Shown: piece after piece, positions 22,124 through 30,541 of the stretch | Layout: the number at the start of each line of letters is the position of its first letter | How positions within the stretch are numbered: the first letter of the stretch is position 1 | Assembly: GCF_003254565.1 (NCBI RefSeq) | Contig: NZ_QJRI01000168.1 | Span: 62,001 to 126,000, forward strand | Direction: 5' to 3' | DNA: 64,000 nt | Source of the DNA: Flavobacterium nitrogenifigens | GTDB taxonomy: Bacteria > Bacteroidota > Bacteroidia > Flavobacteriales > Flavobacteriaceae | Notes under the pieces: model-generated | What the model was told of the DNA's origin: nothing | Databases searched by the model: none | The model's input: the letters and a program-made list of their open reading frames with translations, nothing else | Program-made: the position numbers and the translations under genes

Positions 22124-23800
22124 ATGAAAACTAACCGAATTAACCTTTTATGTGTCGCTCTCGCCTCTTTTGCTTTGAGTTTCAACACCGCTTCGGCACA
22201 AAAATCTGCTGACACTTATAAAAATATTGAGTTTAAAATGGCTGAAGTTCAAGAGCCTATAATTCCGCAGTACAGTGTGAATCTAAAAGACTTTGGGGCA
22301 GTAAATGGCGGTTATGTTTTGAATACAAAAGCTTTTGCAGATGCAATTGATGCACTTTCGAAAAAAGGCGGTGGAAAACTGATTATTCCGCCTGGAATTT
22401 GGCTGACTGGTCCAATCATTCTAAAAAGTAATATTGAGCTTCATGCAGAAAGAGGCGCATTAATCAAATTCAGTACCGATAAATCTTTATATCCAATAAT
22501 CGAAACCAGTTTTGAAGGTTTAAACACTTGGCGCTGTATTTCTCCTATTTATGGAAAAAACTTAGAGAATATCGCTTTTACTGGAAATGGTATTTGGGAC
22601 GGTTCTGGCGAAGCTTGGCGACAAGTTAAAAAGAGCAAACTGACAGATGAACAATGGAAGAAATTTGTTGCTTCCGGCGGGGTTTTAAATGAAAAGAAAG
22701 ACAGCTGGTATCCTTCTGAACAATATTTAAAAGGTGCTAAAGGTGCCGATCAGAACATTCGTCTTGATTTGAAAACGAAAGAAGATTTTGAGGCTATTCA
22801 TGATTTCCTTCGTCCAGTTTTGGTAAGCATTCAAAATAGTAAAAGAGTTCTATTTGACGGACCTGTTTTTCAAAATTCTCCAGCTTGGAATATTCACCCG
22901 TTATTAATTGAAGATTTAATTGTTCGAAATATAACCGTTCGTAATCCATGGTTTTCTCAAAATGGTGACGGACTTGATGTTGAATCTTGTAAAAATGTAG
23001 TAATAGAAAATTCAAGTTTTGATGTGGGTGACGATGCCATCTGCATTAAATCGGGTAAAGATAAAGACGGACGTGACAGAGGCGTTCCTTGCGAAAATAT
23101 CATTGTAAAAAACAATATTGTGTATCATGGTCATGGTGGAGTTACTGTTGGAAGTGAGATGTCTGGTGGTGTAAAAAATCTGCACGTTTCCAATTGTACT
23201 TTTATGGGAACTGATGTTGGTCTGCGTTTCAAGAGTACTCGCGGGCGTGGCGGTGTTGTAGAAAACATTTATATCTCTGATGTTTTTATGACTGATATTC
23301 CGTCTCAAGCAATTTCTTTCGATTTGTATTACGGAGGAAAATCAATCGCTGAAACTTTAGCAGAAGGTGGAAATACTGTTAGCACAAAAGCAATTCCGGT
23401 AAACGAAGAAACGCCTCAGTTTAAAAATATCGTAATCAAAAACATTACAATCAAAGGCGCTCAGCAAGCAGTATTTTTACAAGGTCTTCCAGAAATGAAC
23501 TTAGAAAATATTGAAATCACAAATCTGATTGCTAAAGCGCAAAAAGGTTTTTCAATAATTGACGCTAACGGAATTAAAATCAGCAACACACAATTGGATA
23601 TTGAAGCGAAGAATGCTTTCGAAATTTACAATACTAAAAACCTTTCGCTAAAAAATATCGAATTTAATCCTTCGTCTTCAAACGCAATTACGATTAATGG
23701 TGAAGCAAGTAAGAATATTGATTTAAGCGGTTCTAAGATTAATTTCTCTAAGACTACAACTATTGATAAAAATGTTCCTAAAAAAATGGTTAAATTTTAG
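22124..23800 (+). CDS. GH28 polygalacturonase-like enzyme, secreted
   Basis: A 558-residue protein with a signal peptide ending at TASAQ. All four GH28 signature sites are present: N280-x-D282 in NGDGLD, D303-D304 in VGDDAICIKSG, G336-H337-G338 in YHGHGGVTVGSEMSGG, and R368-F-K370 in LRFKSTRGRGG. The N-terminal FGAVNGG and QNSPAWNIHPL are also typical. It hydrolyses alpha-1,4-galacturonic acid linkages, or galacturonate bonds in rhamnogalacturonan, probably acting in the periplasm as an exo-enzyme. The gene stands alone on the plus strand between two minus-strand blocks; its promoter carries the TGTAATCGATTACA operator. A long hairpin follows the stop. Confidence 0.92.
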   Translation: MKTNRINLLCVALASFALSFNTASAQKSADTYKNIEFKMAEVQEPIIPQYSVNLKDFGAVNGGYVLNTKAFADAIDALSKKGGGKLIIPPGIWLTGPIILKSNIELHAERGALIKFSTDKSLYPIIETSFEGLNTWRCISPIYGKNLENIAFTGNGIWDGSGEAWRQVKKSKLTDEQWKKFVASGGVLNEKKDSWYPSEQYLKGAKGADQNIRLDLKTKEDFEAIHDFLRPVLVSIQNSKRVLFDGPVFQNSPAWNIHPLLIEDLIVRNITVRNPWFSQNGDGLDVESCKNVVIENSSFDVGDDAICIKSGKDKDGRDRGVPCENIIVKNNIVYHGHGGVTVGSEMSGGVKNLHVSNCTFMGTDVGLRFKSTRGRGGVVENIYISDVFMTDIPSQAISFDLYYGGKSIAETLAEGGNTVSTKAIPVNEETPQFKNIVIKNITIKGAQQAVFLQGLPEMNLENIEITNLIAKAQKGFSIIDANGIKISNTQLDIEAKNAFEIYNTKNLSLKNIEFNPSSSNAITINGEASKNIDLSGSKINFSKTTTIDKNVPKKMVKF

Positions 23801-23809
23801 TTTTTCTTG

Positions 23810-23966
23810 AACCATATAAGTTATATAAGTTCATTTAATAAAAAATGCGAATAAAAAAATCTCGCAAAGACGCCAAGTCGCTAAGAAAATAAAACTTTGC
23901 GACTTGGCGTCTTTGCGAGAACTATTTAAGAACCAGCTAAATTGGACTTATATAACTTATATGGTT
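23810..23966. terminator. Nested double inverted repeat between converging genes
   Basis: The outer arms (about 23810-23831 and 23944-23966, AACCATATAAGTTATATAAG and its complement) enclose inner arms (about 23867-23884 and 23900-23919) with CGCAAAGACGCCAAGTCGC and its complement. It lies between the GH28 stop and the lactonase stop and would form a long two-storey hairpin in RNA from either side. Probably a terminator built from dispersed repeats. Confidence 0.65.
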
Positions 23967-23976
23967 AAAAAAAAAA

Positions 23977-24813
23977 CTAACTGTTTAGTTTATAAAACTC
24001 ATTCGCATTCCCAAACCAGATCTTATTCTGATCTTCAACAGAAAACTTCGAAATATAATCTTCCAATGTTTTAACTACTTCATTATAATCAGAAGCTACA
24101 TTTAAAACGGGCCAATCTGAACCATACATCAATTTATCTGCTGAAAAGTTTTCAAAAATTACATCTAAATATGGTTTCAAATCTTCTGGTTTCCAGTTTT
24201 TCCAGTCGGCTTCTGTGACCATTCCTGAGATTTTGCACCAGACGTTTTCGCACTTTGCAATTTCTTCAATACCATTTTTCCAAGAATCAATACTTCCTGA
24301 TTTGATATCTGGTTTTGCAATATGATCGATTACAAATTTTTGGTTTGGAAAATCTTGAACTAAACTAATTGCAGCTGGTAATTGACGTTCGAAAATCAAT
24401 ATATCGTAAGTATAATTAAATGCTTTTAAAGCTGCGATTCCTCTTCTGAATTCTGTTCCAAACATAAAATCATCTGGTTCTCCTTGCACAACGTGTCTAA
24501 AACCTTTCAGTTTTTTTTGATCTGAAAAGAATTGCAAACGCTCTTCAATGTTTTCATTTCGTAAATCAATCCAGCCGACAACTCCTTTTATGAAATCATT
24601 TTGAGAAGCCAAATCCAATAAAAAATGAGTTTCCTCTTCCGACTGGCTTGCCTGAACAGCAACACATCCTTCAAAATAATTCGCATTTAATAATGGCTGT
24701 AAATCTTCAGGAAGAAAATCTCTTTGGATATTCTGCATCGTTTCATCAATCCAACTGTCTCTAACGGGATCAAACTTCCAAAAATGCTGATGGGAATCTA
24801 TTCTTTTACTCAT
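23977..24813 (-). CDS. Amidohydrolase-family sugar lactonase (L-rhamnono- or L-fuconolactonase type)
   Basis: A 278-residue cytoplasmic TIM-barrel enzyme of the amidohydrolase superfamily. It opens with the metal-binding pair H8 and H10 in RIDSHQHFWKF and the family phrase SWIDETMQNIQRDFLPEDLQPLL; FVIDHIAKPDI and MYGSDWPVLN supply the later histidine and aspartate. This branch hydrolyses 6-deoxyhexonolactones to the acid. It is the last gene of the minus-strand set FAH hydrolase, Zn-dehydrogenase, SDR, lactonase, and starts only six bases after the SDR gene stop. The RG-I context favours rhamnonolactone, but fuconolactone cannot be excluded. Confidence 0.85.
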   Translation of the reverse strand: MSKRIDSHQHFWKFDPVRDSWIDETMQNIQRDFLPEDLQPLLNANYFEGCVAVQASQSEEETHFLLDLASQNDFIKGVVGWIDLRNENIEERLQFFSDQKKLKGFRHVVQGEPDDFMFGTEFRRGIAALKAFNYTYDILIFERQLPAAISLVQDFPNQKFVIDHIAKPDIKSGSIDSWKNGIEEIAKCENVWCKISGMVTEADWKNWKPEDLKPYLDVIFENFSADKLMYGSDWPVLNVASDYNEVVKTLEDYISKFSVEDQNKIWFGNANEFYKLNS

Positions 24814-24819
24814 AACTTT

Positions 24820-25617
24820 TTAATTAACATTGCTAATTAATGCGCGATCTAAATGTACGTAACCTCCATCCACAAAAACAAATTGTCCTGTAGTATGCGA
24901 TGATTTTTCAGAAATGATAAAAAGAGCCGTATCTGCAATTTCTTCTGTTTTAGTCATTCGACTTTCTAATGGAATCGCTTTACTAATTTTTTTCAAAACT
25001 GCCTCTCCATCTGGCAAAGTTTTAATCCAATCTTCGTAAGCAGGCGTATAACTTTCAGCAATAATAATGGCATTCGAACGAATTCCGTACTGAATCAAAT
25101 CTACCGCCCATTCTCTTGTTAAACCTAAAACTCCACCTTTCGCAGCAGCGTAACCAGAAGTTCCACCCTGCCCTGTTAAAGCTACTTTTGAACCAATATT
25201 TAAGATATTTCCTTTTGATTCTTTTAAGTATGGAAGCGCATATTTAGCCAATAAAAAATAACTTACTACATTCAATTTCAATGAATTCATAAAATCCTCG
25301 TAGCTCGAATCTAATCCTGCGCCATCATTTACACCAACGTTATTAATTATGGCATCAATTCTGCCGTATTTAGCTCCAATTACTTTTACAGCATTTTCTA
25401 TCGCAACAGGATCGGTTACGTCAGCCTGTACAAATAAGGAATTAACACCTCTTTTCTGAAGTCTTTCAACATATTCGAAACCTCTTGCGTTTCTGTCCAC
25501 CAAAACCGGAATGGCACCTTCGTCCGCCAATCGGTTTACAATCGTTTCTCCGATACTGCCTTCTTTTCCAGCCGAACCAGAAACGACAACTATTTTATTT
25601 TTTAAGTTTAAATCCAT
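24820..25617 (-). CDS. SDR-family dehydrogenase, L-fucose/L-rhamnose dehydrogenase type
   Basis: A 265-residue short-chain dehydrogenase. The nucleotide motif is GSAGKEGSIG (residues 14-23), slightly longer than the common GxxxGIG; NNVG is near 93 and the catalytic Y156-x3-K160 is in SGYAAAKGG. The family oxidises the sugar to its lactone with NAD(P). Together with the lactonase gene six bases downstream it forms the first two steps of a non-phosphorylating 6-deoxyhexose pathway. It could instead act on the 2-keto-3-deoxy acid. A perfect palindrome separates it from the Zn-dehydrogenase gene. Confidence 0.8.
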   Translation of the reverse strand: MDLNLKNKIVVVSGSAGKEGSIGETIVNRLADEGAIPVLVDRNARGFEYVERLQKRGVNSLFVQADVTDPVAIENAVKVIGAKYGRIDAIINNVGVNDGAGLDSSYEDFMNSLKLNVVSYFLLAKYALPYLKESKGNILNIGSKVALTGQGGTSGYAAAKGGVLGLTREWAVDLIQYGIRSNAIIIAESYTPAYEDWIKTLPDGEAVLKKISKAIPLESRMTKTEEIADTALFIISEKSSHTTGQFVFVDGGYVHLDRALISNVN

Positions 25618-25637
25618 TTTTTTAGGTATTTAAAGTT

Positions 25638-25669
25638 AAACCCGACAGGTTTTAAAACCTGTCGGGTTT
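25638..25669. repeat. Perfect 32-bp palindrome of the AACCCGACAGG family
   Basis: Self-complementary sequence with arms AAACCCGACAGGTTTT. The same palindrome with a slightly longer loop is at 3228-3260. It can form a strong hairpin between two co-directional genes and may dampen expression of the downstream SDR and lactonase genes. Confidence 0.85.
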
Positions 25670-25680
25670 ATTCGTAAAAT

Positions 25681-26694
25681 TTATTCTATTTCAATTAACG
25701 CCTTAATCACATTATTCTTCGGATCAATCAGATTCCCAAAATCAGTAATCATTTCATCAAAACTTGTTCTGTGAGTAATGTATTTCTTGGGATCAATTTT
25801 TCCTTCTTTCAAACATTTCATTACATATTCGAAATCTTCGATTGTTGCATTTCGGCTACTCATTAAAGTCGATTCTCTTTTGTGGAAATCAGGATGACTG
25901 AAACTTAATTCGCCTTTTTGAAGTCCAACCAAAACAAATCTTCCACCATGCGAAATATAATTAAAAGCGCTGTTCATTACTTTCTGATTTCCAGTTGCAT
26001 CAATTACCACATTTGCCATATCGCCATTTGTCAATTCAGCTAATTTTTGTGCAACATCATCGTTTAACGGATTAATCGTTTCATCAGCATTTAGTTCTGT
26101 TTTACAGAAATTTAATCTGTAATCGTTAATGTCCATTACAATTACTTTTGCTCCAGCAATTTTAGCAAACTGAATCAAACCAATTCCGATTGGTCCTGCT
26201 CCCATTACCAAAACAGTATCAGTGGGTTTTACAGCCGCTCTTCTTACTCCGTGCGCTGCAATTGCTAAAGGTTCAACCAAAGCCAATTCATCATAATCTA
26301 AACCTTGACCGTGCAATAAATATTGTTCCGGAATCGAAACATATTCAGCCATTCCGCCGTCAATATGAACACCAAAAACTTTGATATTCACACAGCAGTT
26401 TGTTAAGCCGTTTCTACAAGCGACACATTTTCCGCAATTGAAATACGGAATAAAGGTTACTTTATCTCCCGGTTTAAAACCTGCTGTATTTCCTTTTACA
26501 TATTCTGCTGCCAATTCGTGACCTAAAATTCTTGGATATTCAAAATAAGGCTGAGTTCCCCCAAAAGCGTGAATATCAGTCCCACAGATTCCGATTCTTT
26601 TAATTTTCAATAAAACTTCTCCCTCTTTTGGTTCTGGAATATTGGTTTCTTTTAATAGAAATTCCTGCGGTTTTTCGCAAACTATATATTTCAT
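25681..26694 (-). CDS. Zinc-dependent medium-chain dehydrogenase (polyol/aldonate type)
   Basis: A 337-residue MDR enzyme. The catalytic-zinc motifs are GICGTD and ILGHE; structural-zinc cysteines are in FNCGKCVACRNGLTNCC. The coenzyme motif GAGPIGIG is near residue 165 with D191-like acid in VIVMDIND, which suits NAD. It resembles threonine, sorbitol and hexonate dehydrogenases such as the RspB group. In the pathway formed by its neighbours it is a candidate for oxidation of 2-keto-3-deoxy-rhamnonate or -fuconate at C4, or for oxidising the aldonate itself. It is followed downstream by the SDR gene and preceded by the FAH hydrolase gene. Confidence 0.82.
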   Translation of the reverse strand: MKYIVCEKPQEFLLKETNIPEPKEGEVLLKIKRIGICGTDIHAFGGTQPYFEYPRILGHELAAEYVKGNTAGFKPGDKVTFIPYFNCGKCVACRNGLTNCCVNIKVFGVHIDGGMAEYVSIPEQYLLHGQGLDYDELALVEPLAIAAHGVRRAAVKPTDTVLVMGAGPIGIGLIQFAKIAGAKVIVMDINDYRLNFCKTELNADETINPLNDDVAQKLAELTNGDMANVVIDATGNQKVMNSAFNYISHGGRFVLVGLQKGELSFSHPDFHKRESTLMSSRNATIEDFEYVMKCLKEGKIDPKKYITHRTSFDEMITDFGNLIDPKNNVIKALIEIE

Positions 26695-26726
26695 TTTTCG
26701 TTTTTCGTTTTGTTTAAATATCTAAT

Positions 26727-26855
26727 TAAACGCGGATGATACAGATTCGCTATCGCGAAGACACGGATTAAACGGATTTTTCATTAATTTTTTAAATATA
26801 AAATCCGTTTAAATCTGCGTTTTTACGAAGTAAATCCGTTTTATCCGCGTCACCA
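26727..26855. repeat. Palindromic repeat element of the CGCGGAT family
   Basis: Imperfect inverted repeat between the FAH and Zn-dehydrogenase genes: ACGCGGATGATACAG, GATTCGCTATCGCGAAG and ACGGATTAAACGGATTTT on one side, AAATCCGTTTAAATCTGCG and ATCCGTTTTATCCGCGT on the other. The same modules form the outer arms of the element at 12763-13018. Confidence 0.75.
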
Positions 26856-26882
26856 TTGCTAGTAAAGTAACAGATAGTTATA

Positions 26883-27737
26883 TTACTTTTTATAAGCTAC
26901 AGCTTTCTGTTTGCTTGTTCCTAAACCTTCAATTCCAAGTTCAACAACATCGCCGGCTTTAATATAAATCGGATCTGGTTTAATACCTAAACCAACTCCC
27001 GGAGGCGTTCCTGTACTGATAATATCGCCTGGAAGCAAAGTCATAAACTGACTTAAATAATGTACCAGATAAGGAATTTTGAAAACTAGATTTAGTGTAT
27101 TACTGTCTTGGTATTTTTTACCATTTACCGTCAGCCACATCTTTAAATTATCAACATCAGCAATTTCCTCTTTTGTAGCCAAAAATGGTCCAAGAGGCGC
27201 AAAAGTGTCGCTTCCTTTTCCTTTTGCCCATTGTCCGCCACGCTCTAATTGAAAAGCTCTTTCGCTATAATCATTCAATAAAGCATAACCAGCTACATAA
27301 TCTAAAGCTTCAGCTTCTTCAACATAACTTGCTTTTTTACCAACGATGAATGCTAATTCCACTTCCCAGTCTGTTTTTTCGCTATTCTTTGGAATAATCA
27401 AATCATCGTCTGGACCGCACAAAGAAGTTGTTGATTTAAAGAAAATAATTGGTTCTGTCGGAATCGGAGCGTTGGTTTCTTTGCAGTGATCAATATAATT
27501 TAAACCAATGCAGATAATTTTTGAAGGTCTCGCCACTGGCGAACCCAAACGTACAGAAGCATCTACTTCTGGTAAAGTTGGATTGCTTTCTAATGCTTTT
27601 TGTAATTTTTCTAATCCGTTTTCTTCAAAGAAACTTTCGTTAAAATCGGTTACAATCGAAGAAACATCATATCTCTTTTCTCCAATCAAAACTCCTGGTT
27701 TCTCTTTTCCGATTTCTCCAAAACGTATTAATTTCAT
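26883..27737 (-). CDS. Fumarylacetoacetate hydrolase-family protein, probable 2,4-diketo-3-deoxy-L-rhamnonate/fuconate hydrolase
   Basis: A 284-residue FAH-family enzyme. The active-site phrase KIICIGLNYIDHCKE (His-based) is at about residue 73, the metal-binding acids are in DWEVELAFIVGKKA, and GYALLNDYSERAFQ and GGQWAKGKGSDTFAPLGP follow, then FMTLLPGDIISTGTPPGVG. In the non-phosphorylating rhamnose and fucose routes this enzyme cleaves the 2,4-diketo acid into pyruvate and L-lactate. It is the first gene of the minus-strand set and faces the divergent CoA-transferase operon across a 399-base regulatory gap. Other FAH enzymes (fumarylpyruvate, ureidoglycolate) cannot be ruled out by sequence alone. 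Confidence 0.82.
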   Translation of the reverse strand: MKLIRFGEIGKEKPGVLIGEKRYDVSSIVTDFNESFFEENGLEKLQKALESNPTLPEVDASVRLGSPVARPSKIICIGLNYIDHCKETNAPIPTEPIIFFKSTTSLCGPDDDLIIPKNSEKTDWEVELAFIVGKKASYVEEAEALDYVAGYALLNDYSERAFQLERGGQWAKGKGSDTFAPLGPFLATKEEIADVDNLKMWLTVNGKKYQDSNTLNLVFKIPYLVHYLSQFMTLLPGDIISTGTPPGVGLGIKPDPIYIKAGDVVELGIEGLGTSKQKAVAYKK

Positions 27738-28045
27738 AATCGTATATTTTTAATTGTTAGTTTATTTTTTCTGATGAAAAACCTTCATCAATCGTATAAT
27801 CATCTTAGAAATTCTACTTCTTATCCATTCGAAATCATGTAAAAAAGTAAATCAAAATTAATAAATGTAAAAAACACAATTACAAAAATACTTTTTAAAA
27901 ATTAATATCCGAGATATATTTCATTTTCCACCTTTAAAAATGATCAAACTTCAATAAATTATAACATTTTTTAAACGGTTTGTAAAAAATTATATCACTT
28001 TTAATCACTTTATGTAAAAAAGATTTCTTAAAAATAAATGATTTC

Positions 28046-28075
28046 TTGTTCATATCAATCTTATTCCTACTTTTG
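28046..28075 (+). promoter_or_regulatory. Promoter of the CoA-transferase operon
   Basis: TTG at 28046-28048, exactly 19 bases, then TACTTTTG at 28068-28075: a full match to the Bacteroidota TTG / TAnnTTTG pattern. The start codon is 61 bases further on, with the operator in between. Confidence 0.65.
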
Positions 28076-28100
28076 TAATTGTATTTTTTACATTTATTAA

Positions 28101-28114
28101 TACAATCGATTACA
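28101..28114. promoter_or_regulatory. Operator-like palindrome TACAATCGATTACA
   Basis: Differs from the perfect GH28 operator at 21988-22001 in two bases of the left half-site; both share AATCGATTACATT. It lies in the 5' leader about 20 bases beyond the expected transcription start, where a repressor would block elongation or initiation. No regulator gene is next to it, so a trans-acting protein is implied. Confidence 0.55.
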
Positions 28115-28136
28115 TTGTCAAAAAATCCCATACAAA

Positions 28137-29285
28137 ATGATAAAATTAAAAGGCATAACATGGAATCATACAAGAGGTTTGCTTCCTATGGTTGCTACAT
28201 CGCAGCGTTTTACAGAATTACATCCTGAAGTTGAAATTTCTTGGGAGAAAAGAAGTCTACAAGAATTTGCAGATGCTTCTATCGAAGACTTGGCCAAAAG
28301 GTTCGATTTATTGGTAATCGATCATCCTTGGACAGGTTTTGGAGCGCAAACCAAAGCGATTCTTCCGTTATCTGATTATTTATCTAACGAATATATTAAA
28401 GATCAAGAAAGTAATACTGTCGGAAAATCGTACGGAAGTTATGTTTTTCACGACAAATTATGGGCGCTTCCAATTGACGCTGCAACTCCGGTTGCCTCTG
28501 CCCGCTTGGATATTTTTGAAAAAAATAATTTAGAAGTTCCGAAAAATTATGATGATTTATTGGCTTTAGCGAAAAAAGGTTTAGTTGCCTTTGCTGGAAT
28601 TCCAGTAGATGTTTTAATGAGTTTTTATATGTTTTGCTGCAGTTTGGGTGAAGCTCCTTTTCTTTCTGAAGAAAAAGTGATTTCTGAAACAACAGGAATC
28701 AAAGCGCTTCAAATGTTTAGAGAATTAGCTCAATTAATTGATACTAAAAACTTTAACCGTAATCCAATTCAGGTTTATGAAGCGATGGTCAATTCAGACG
28801 AAATTGCGTATTGCCCGTTTGCTTATGGTTATTCTAACTATTCTCGCATTGGCTACAGCCAAAACCTTCTACATTTTTATGATTTAGTAAAATTGAATGA
28901 TAATCCAATGATTTCTTCTTTGGGAGGAACTGGATTGGCTGTTTCTTCATTTAGCGAACATACTGAAACTGCCATAAAATATGCTGAATTTACGTGTTCA
29001 TCACAAGTTCAGCAGAATATTTATACTGATAATGGTGGTCAGCCAGGACATTTGCAAGCTTGGAAAAGCGAAAGAATTAATGGAGTGACACACGATTATT
29101 TCAAAAATACTTTACCAGCTTTAGAGCGCGCTTTCCTTCGTCCGAGATATTATGGTCACATGTATTTCCAAGATCATGCTGGAGATGTGGTTCGTAATTA
29201 TTTGATGAATGGCGGAGACGAATCAAAAGTGTTAGAAGAAATGAATTCCCTTTACGCGGAATCTCTAAAAATCCAGACCTTATGA
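28137..29285 (+). CDS. Solute-binding-protein-like protein without signal peptide (1)
   Basis: A 382-residue protein with the fold signatures of family 1 extracellular sugar-binding proteins: a first strand LKGITWNHTRGLLPM, the segment RFDLLVIDHPWTGFGAQTKAILPLSDYL, KLWALPIDAATPVASARLDIFEKNNLEVPKNYDDLLALAK (the hinge region), and a C-terminal ALERAFLRPRYYGHMYFQDHAGDVVRNYL. The mature-like sequence begins at residue 3 and there is no signal peptide or lipobox, so it should stay in the cytoplasm. No ABC permease or ATPase gene is nearby. It is the first gene of the operon and overlaps the first CoA-transferase gene by four bases (ATGA). Its function is unknown; a substrate-binding, chaperone or enzyme-partner role is possible. 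Confidence 0.8.
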   Translation: MIKLKGITWNHTRGLLPMVATSQRFTELHPEVEISWEKRSLQEFADASIEDLAKRFDLLVIDHPWTGFGAQTKAILPLSDYLSNEYIKDQESNTVGKSYGSYVFHDKLWALPIDAATPVASARLDIFEKNNLEVPKNYDDLLALAKKGLVAFAGIPVDVLMSFYMFCCSLGEAPFLSEEKVISETTGIKALQMFRELAQLIDTKNFNRNPIQVYEAMVNSDEIAYCPFAYGYSNYSRIGYSQNLLHFYDLVKLNDNPMISSLGGTGLAVSSFSEHTETAIKYAEFTCSSQVQQNIYTDNGGQPGHLQAWKSERINGVTHDYFKNTLPALERAFLRPRYYGHMYFQDHAGDVVRNYLMNGGDESKVLEEMNSLYAESLKIQTL

Positions 29286-30424
29286 GACCTTTAGAAGGAT
29301 TAATTGTTCTGGAATTCTGTCAGTTTCTGGCTGGACCTTCGGCTGGATTAAAACTAGCCGACTTGGGCGCACGCGTTATCAAAATTGAGCGTCCTGTAAA
29401 AGGTGAAGCCTGCAGACAATTGAGCATCAAAGATTTATTTGTAGACGATAGCAGTTTGCTTTTTCATACCATAAACAGAAATAAAGAATCTTTTGCAGCC
29501 GATTTAAAAAATCCCGACGATTTGGTTTTAATCAAAAAACTAATCGAAAAGGCTGATATTATGACGCATAATTTCAGACCTGGAGTGATGGAAAAAATCG
29601 GTTTAGATTTTGAAAATACGCTTGCTATAAATCCGCAACTTATTTACGGAACCATTACAGGTTACGGAAATGAAGGCCCGTGGGCAAAAAAACCGGGACA
29701 AGATTTATTGCTACAATCGCTTTCTGGATTAAGCTGGTTAAGCGGACGCAAAAGTCAAGGCCCAGTTCCTTTTGGTTTGGCTGTAGCCGATTTAATGTGC
29801 GGGAATCATTTTGTACAAGGAATTTTAGCAGCGCTTTTAAAAAGAGCCAAAACTAAAAAAGGCGTTTTGGTTGAAGTCAGTTTGCTAGAATCTATTCTCG
29901 ATGTACAATTCGAAGCCATTACTTCTTTCTTAAATGATGGCGGTCAATTGCCTGAACGTGGCGATATTAAAGGAAGTGCACATGCTTTTTTAAGTGCGCC
30001 TTACGGAGTTTACCAAACACAAGACGGCTATTTGTCTCTTGCAATGGGCGATTTGCTTTTTATTGGAAAAACGTTAGGTTTAGATTTAAATGCCTTTGCA
30101 GATAAACATCTTTGGTTTGAAAAGCGCGACGAAATCAGAACGATTTTGAGCGAAAGAATTCAAACCCAAACATCTGATTATTGGATTGAAATCTTGCAGA
30201 AAGAAGGTATTTGGTGCGGAAAAGTTTTCAATTACGAAGAACTGGACAATCAGCCTTTTGTAACTGAATTACAGCTAAAACAAACCGTAAAAAATACCGA
30301 AGGTGAAACTTTGGTAACAACCAGAAGTCCGATACAATTGGATGGAGAAATTTTGCTAAGCGAAAAAGCAGCACCAAAAGTAGGACAGGACAATTTGAAA
30401 ATACACGAACAGTTTATTCGCTAG
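29282..30424 (+). CDS. CaiB/BaiF (family III) CoA-transferase (1)
   Basis: A 380-residue protein with the complete family III pattern: PLEGLIVLEFCQFLAGPSAG at the start, LADLGARVIKIERP, TINRNKESFAADLKNP, HNFRPGVMEKIGLDF, NPQLIYGTITGYGNEGP, and D170 in AVADLMCGNHFVQGILAAL, which aligns with the catalytic aspartate of formyl-CoA transferase. Such enzymes move CoA between carboxylic acids. The C-terminal region ends in SEKAAPKVGQDN, also normal. Translation is coupled to the solute-binding-like gene before it. It is a close paralogue of the next gene; the two could form a heterodimer, since family III enzymes are interlocked dimers. The acid it activates is unknown. Confidence 0.9.
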   Translation: MRPLEGLIVLEFCQFLAGPSAGLKLADLGARVIKIERPVKGEACRQLSIKDLFVDDSSLLFHTINRNKESFAADLKNPDDLVLIKKLIEKADIMTHNFRPGVMEKIGLDFENTLAINPQLIYGTITGYGNEGPWAKKPGQDLLLQSLSGLSWLSGRKSQGPVPFGLAVADLMCGNHFVQGILAALLKRAKTKKGVLVEVSLLESILDVQFEAITSFLNDGGQLPERGDIKGSAHAFLSAPYGVYQTQDGYLSLAMGDLLFIGKTLGLDLNAFADKHLWFEKRDEIRTILSERIQTQTSDYWIEILQKEGIWCGKVFNYEELDNQPFVTELQLKQTVKNTEGETLVTTRSPIQLDGEILLSEKAAPKVGQDNLKIHEQFIR

Positions 30425-30443
30425 ATTGTTGAATCGTTTATTT

Positions 30444-30517
30444 GTTTAATCGTTTAATCGTATTAAACAAATCGACGAATTAACGGTTAAACAAATACAA
30501 CGATTAAACGATTAAAC
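30444..30517. repeat. 17-bp perfect inverted repeat between the two CoA-transferase genes
   Basis: Arms GTTTAATCGTTTAATCG (30444-30460) and its complement (30501-30517) with a 40-base loop that contains further ACGGTTAAAC copies. It fills the 117-base gap and can form a hairpin in the mRNA, which may set the ratio of the two paralogues. Confidence 0.8.
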
Positions 30518-30541
30518 CATAAAAACGGTTAAACAGAAAAA

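Larger units (their letters stand above)
27738..28136. other. Divergent regulatory region of the deoxyhexose enzymes and the CoA-transferase operon
   Basis: 399 bases with no gene. It contains the plus-strand promoter (28046-28075), the operator (28101-28114) and a weak minus-strand promoter candidate: TAATTTTG at plus positions 27853-27860, with a possible TTG at 27877-27879 (spacing 16, shorter than ideal). Confidence 0.55.
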
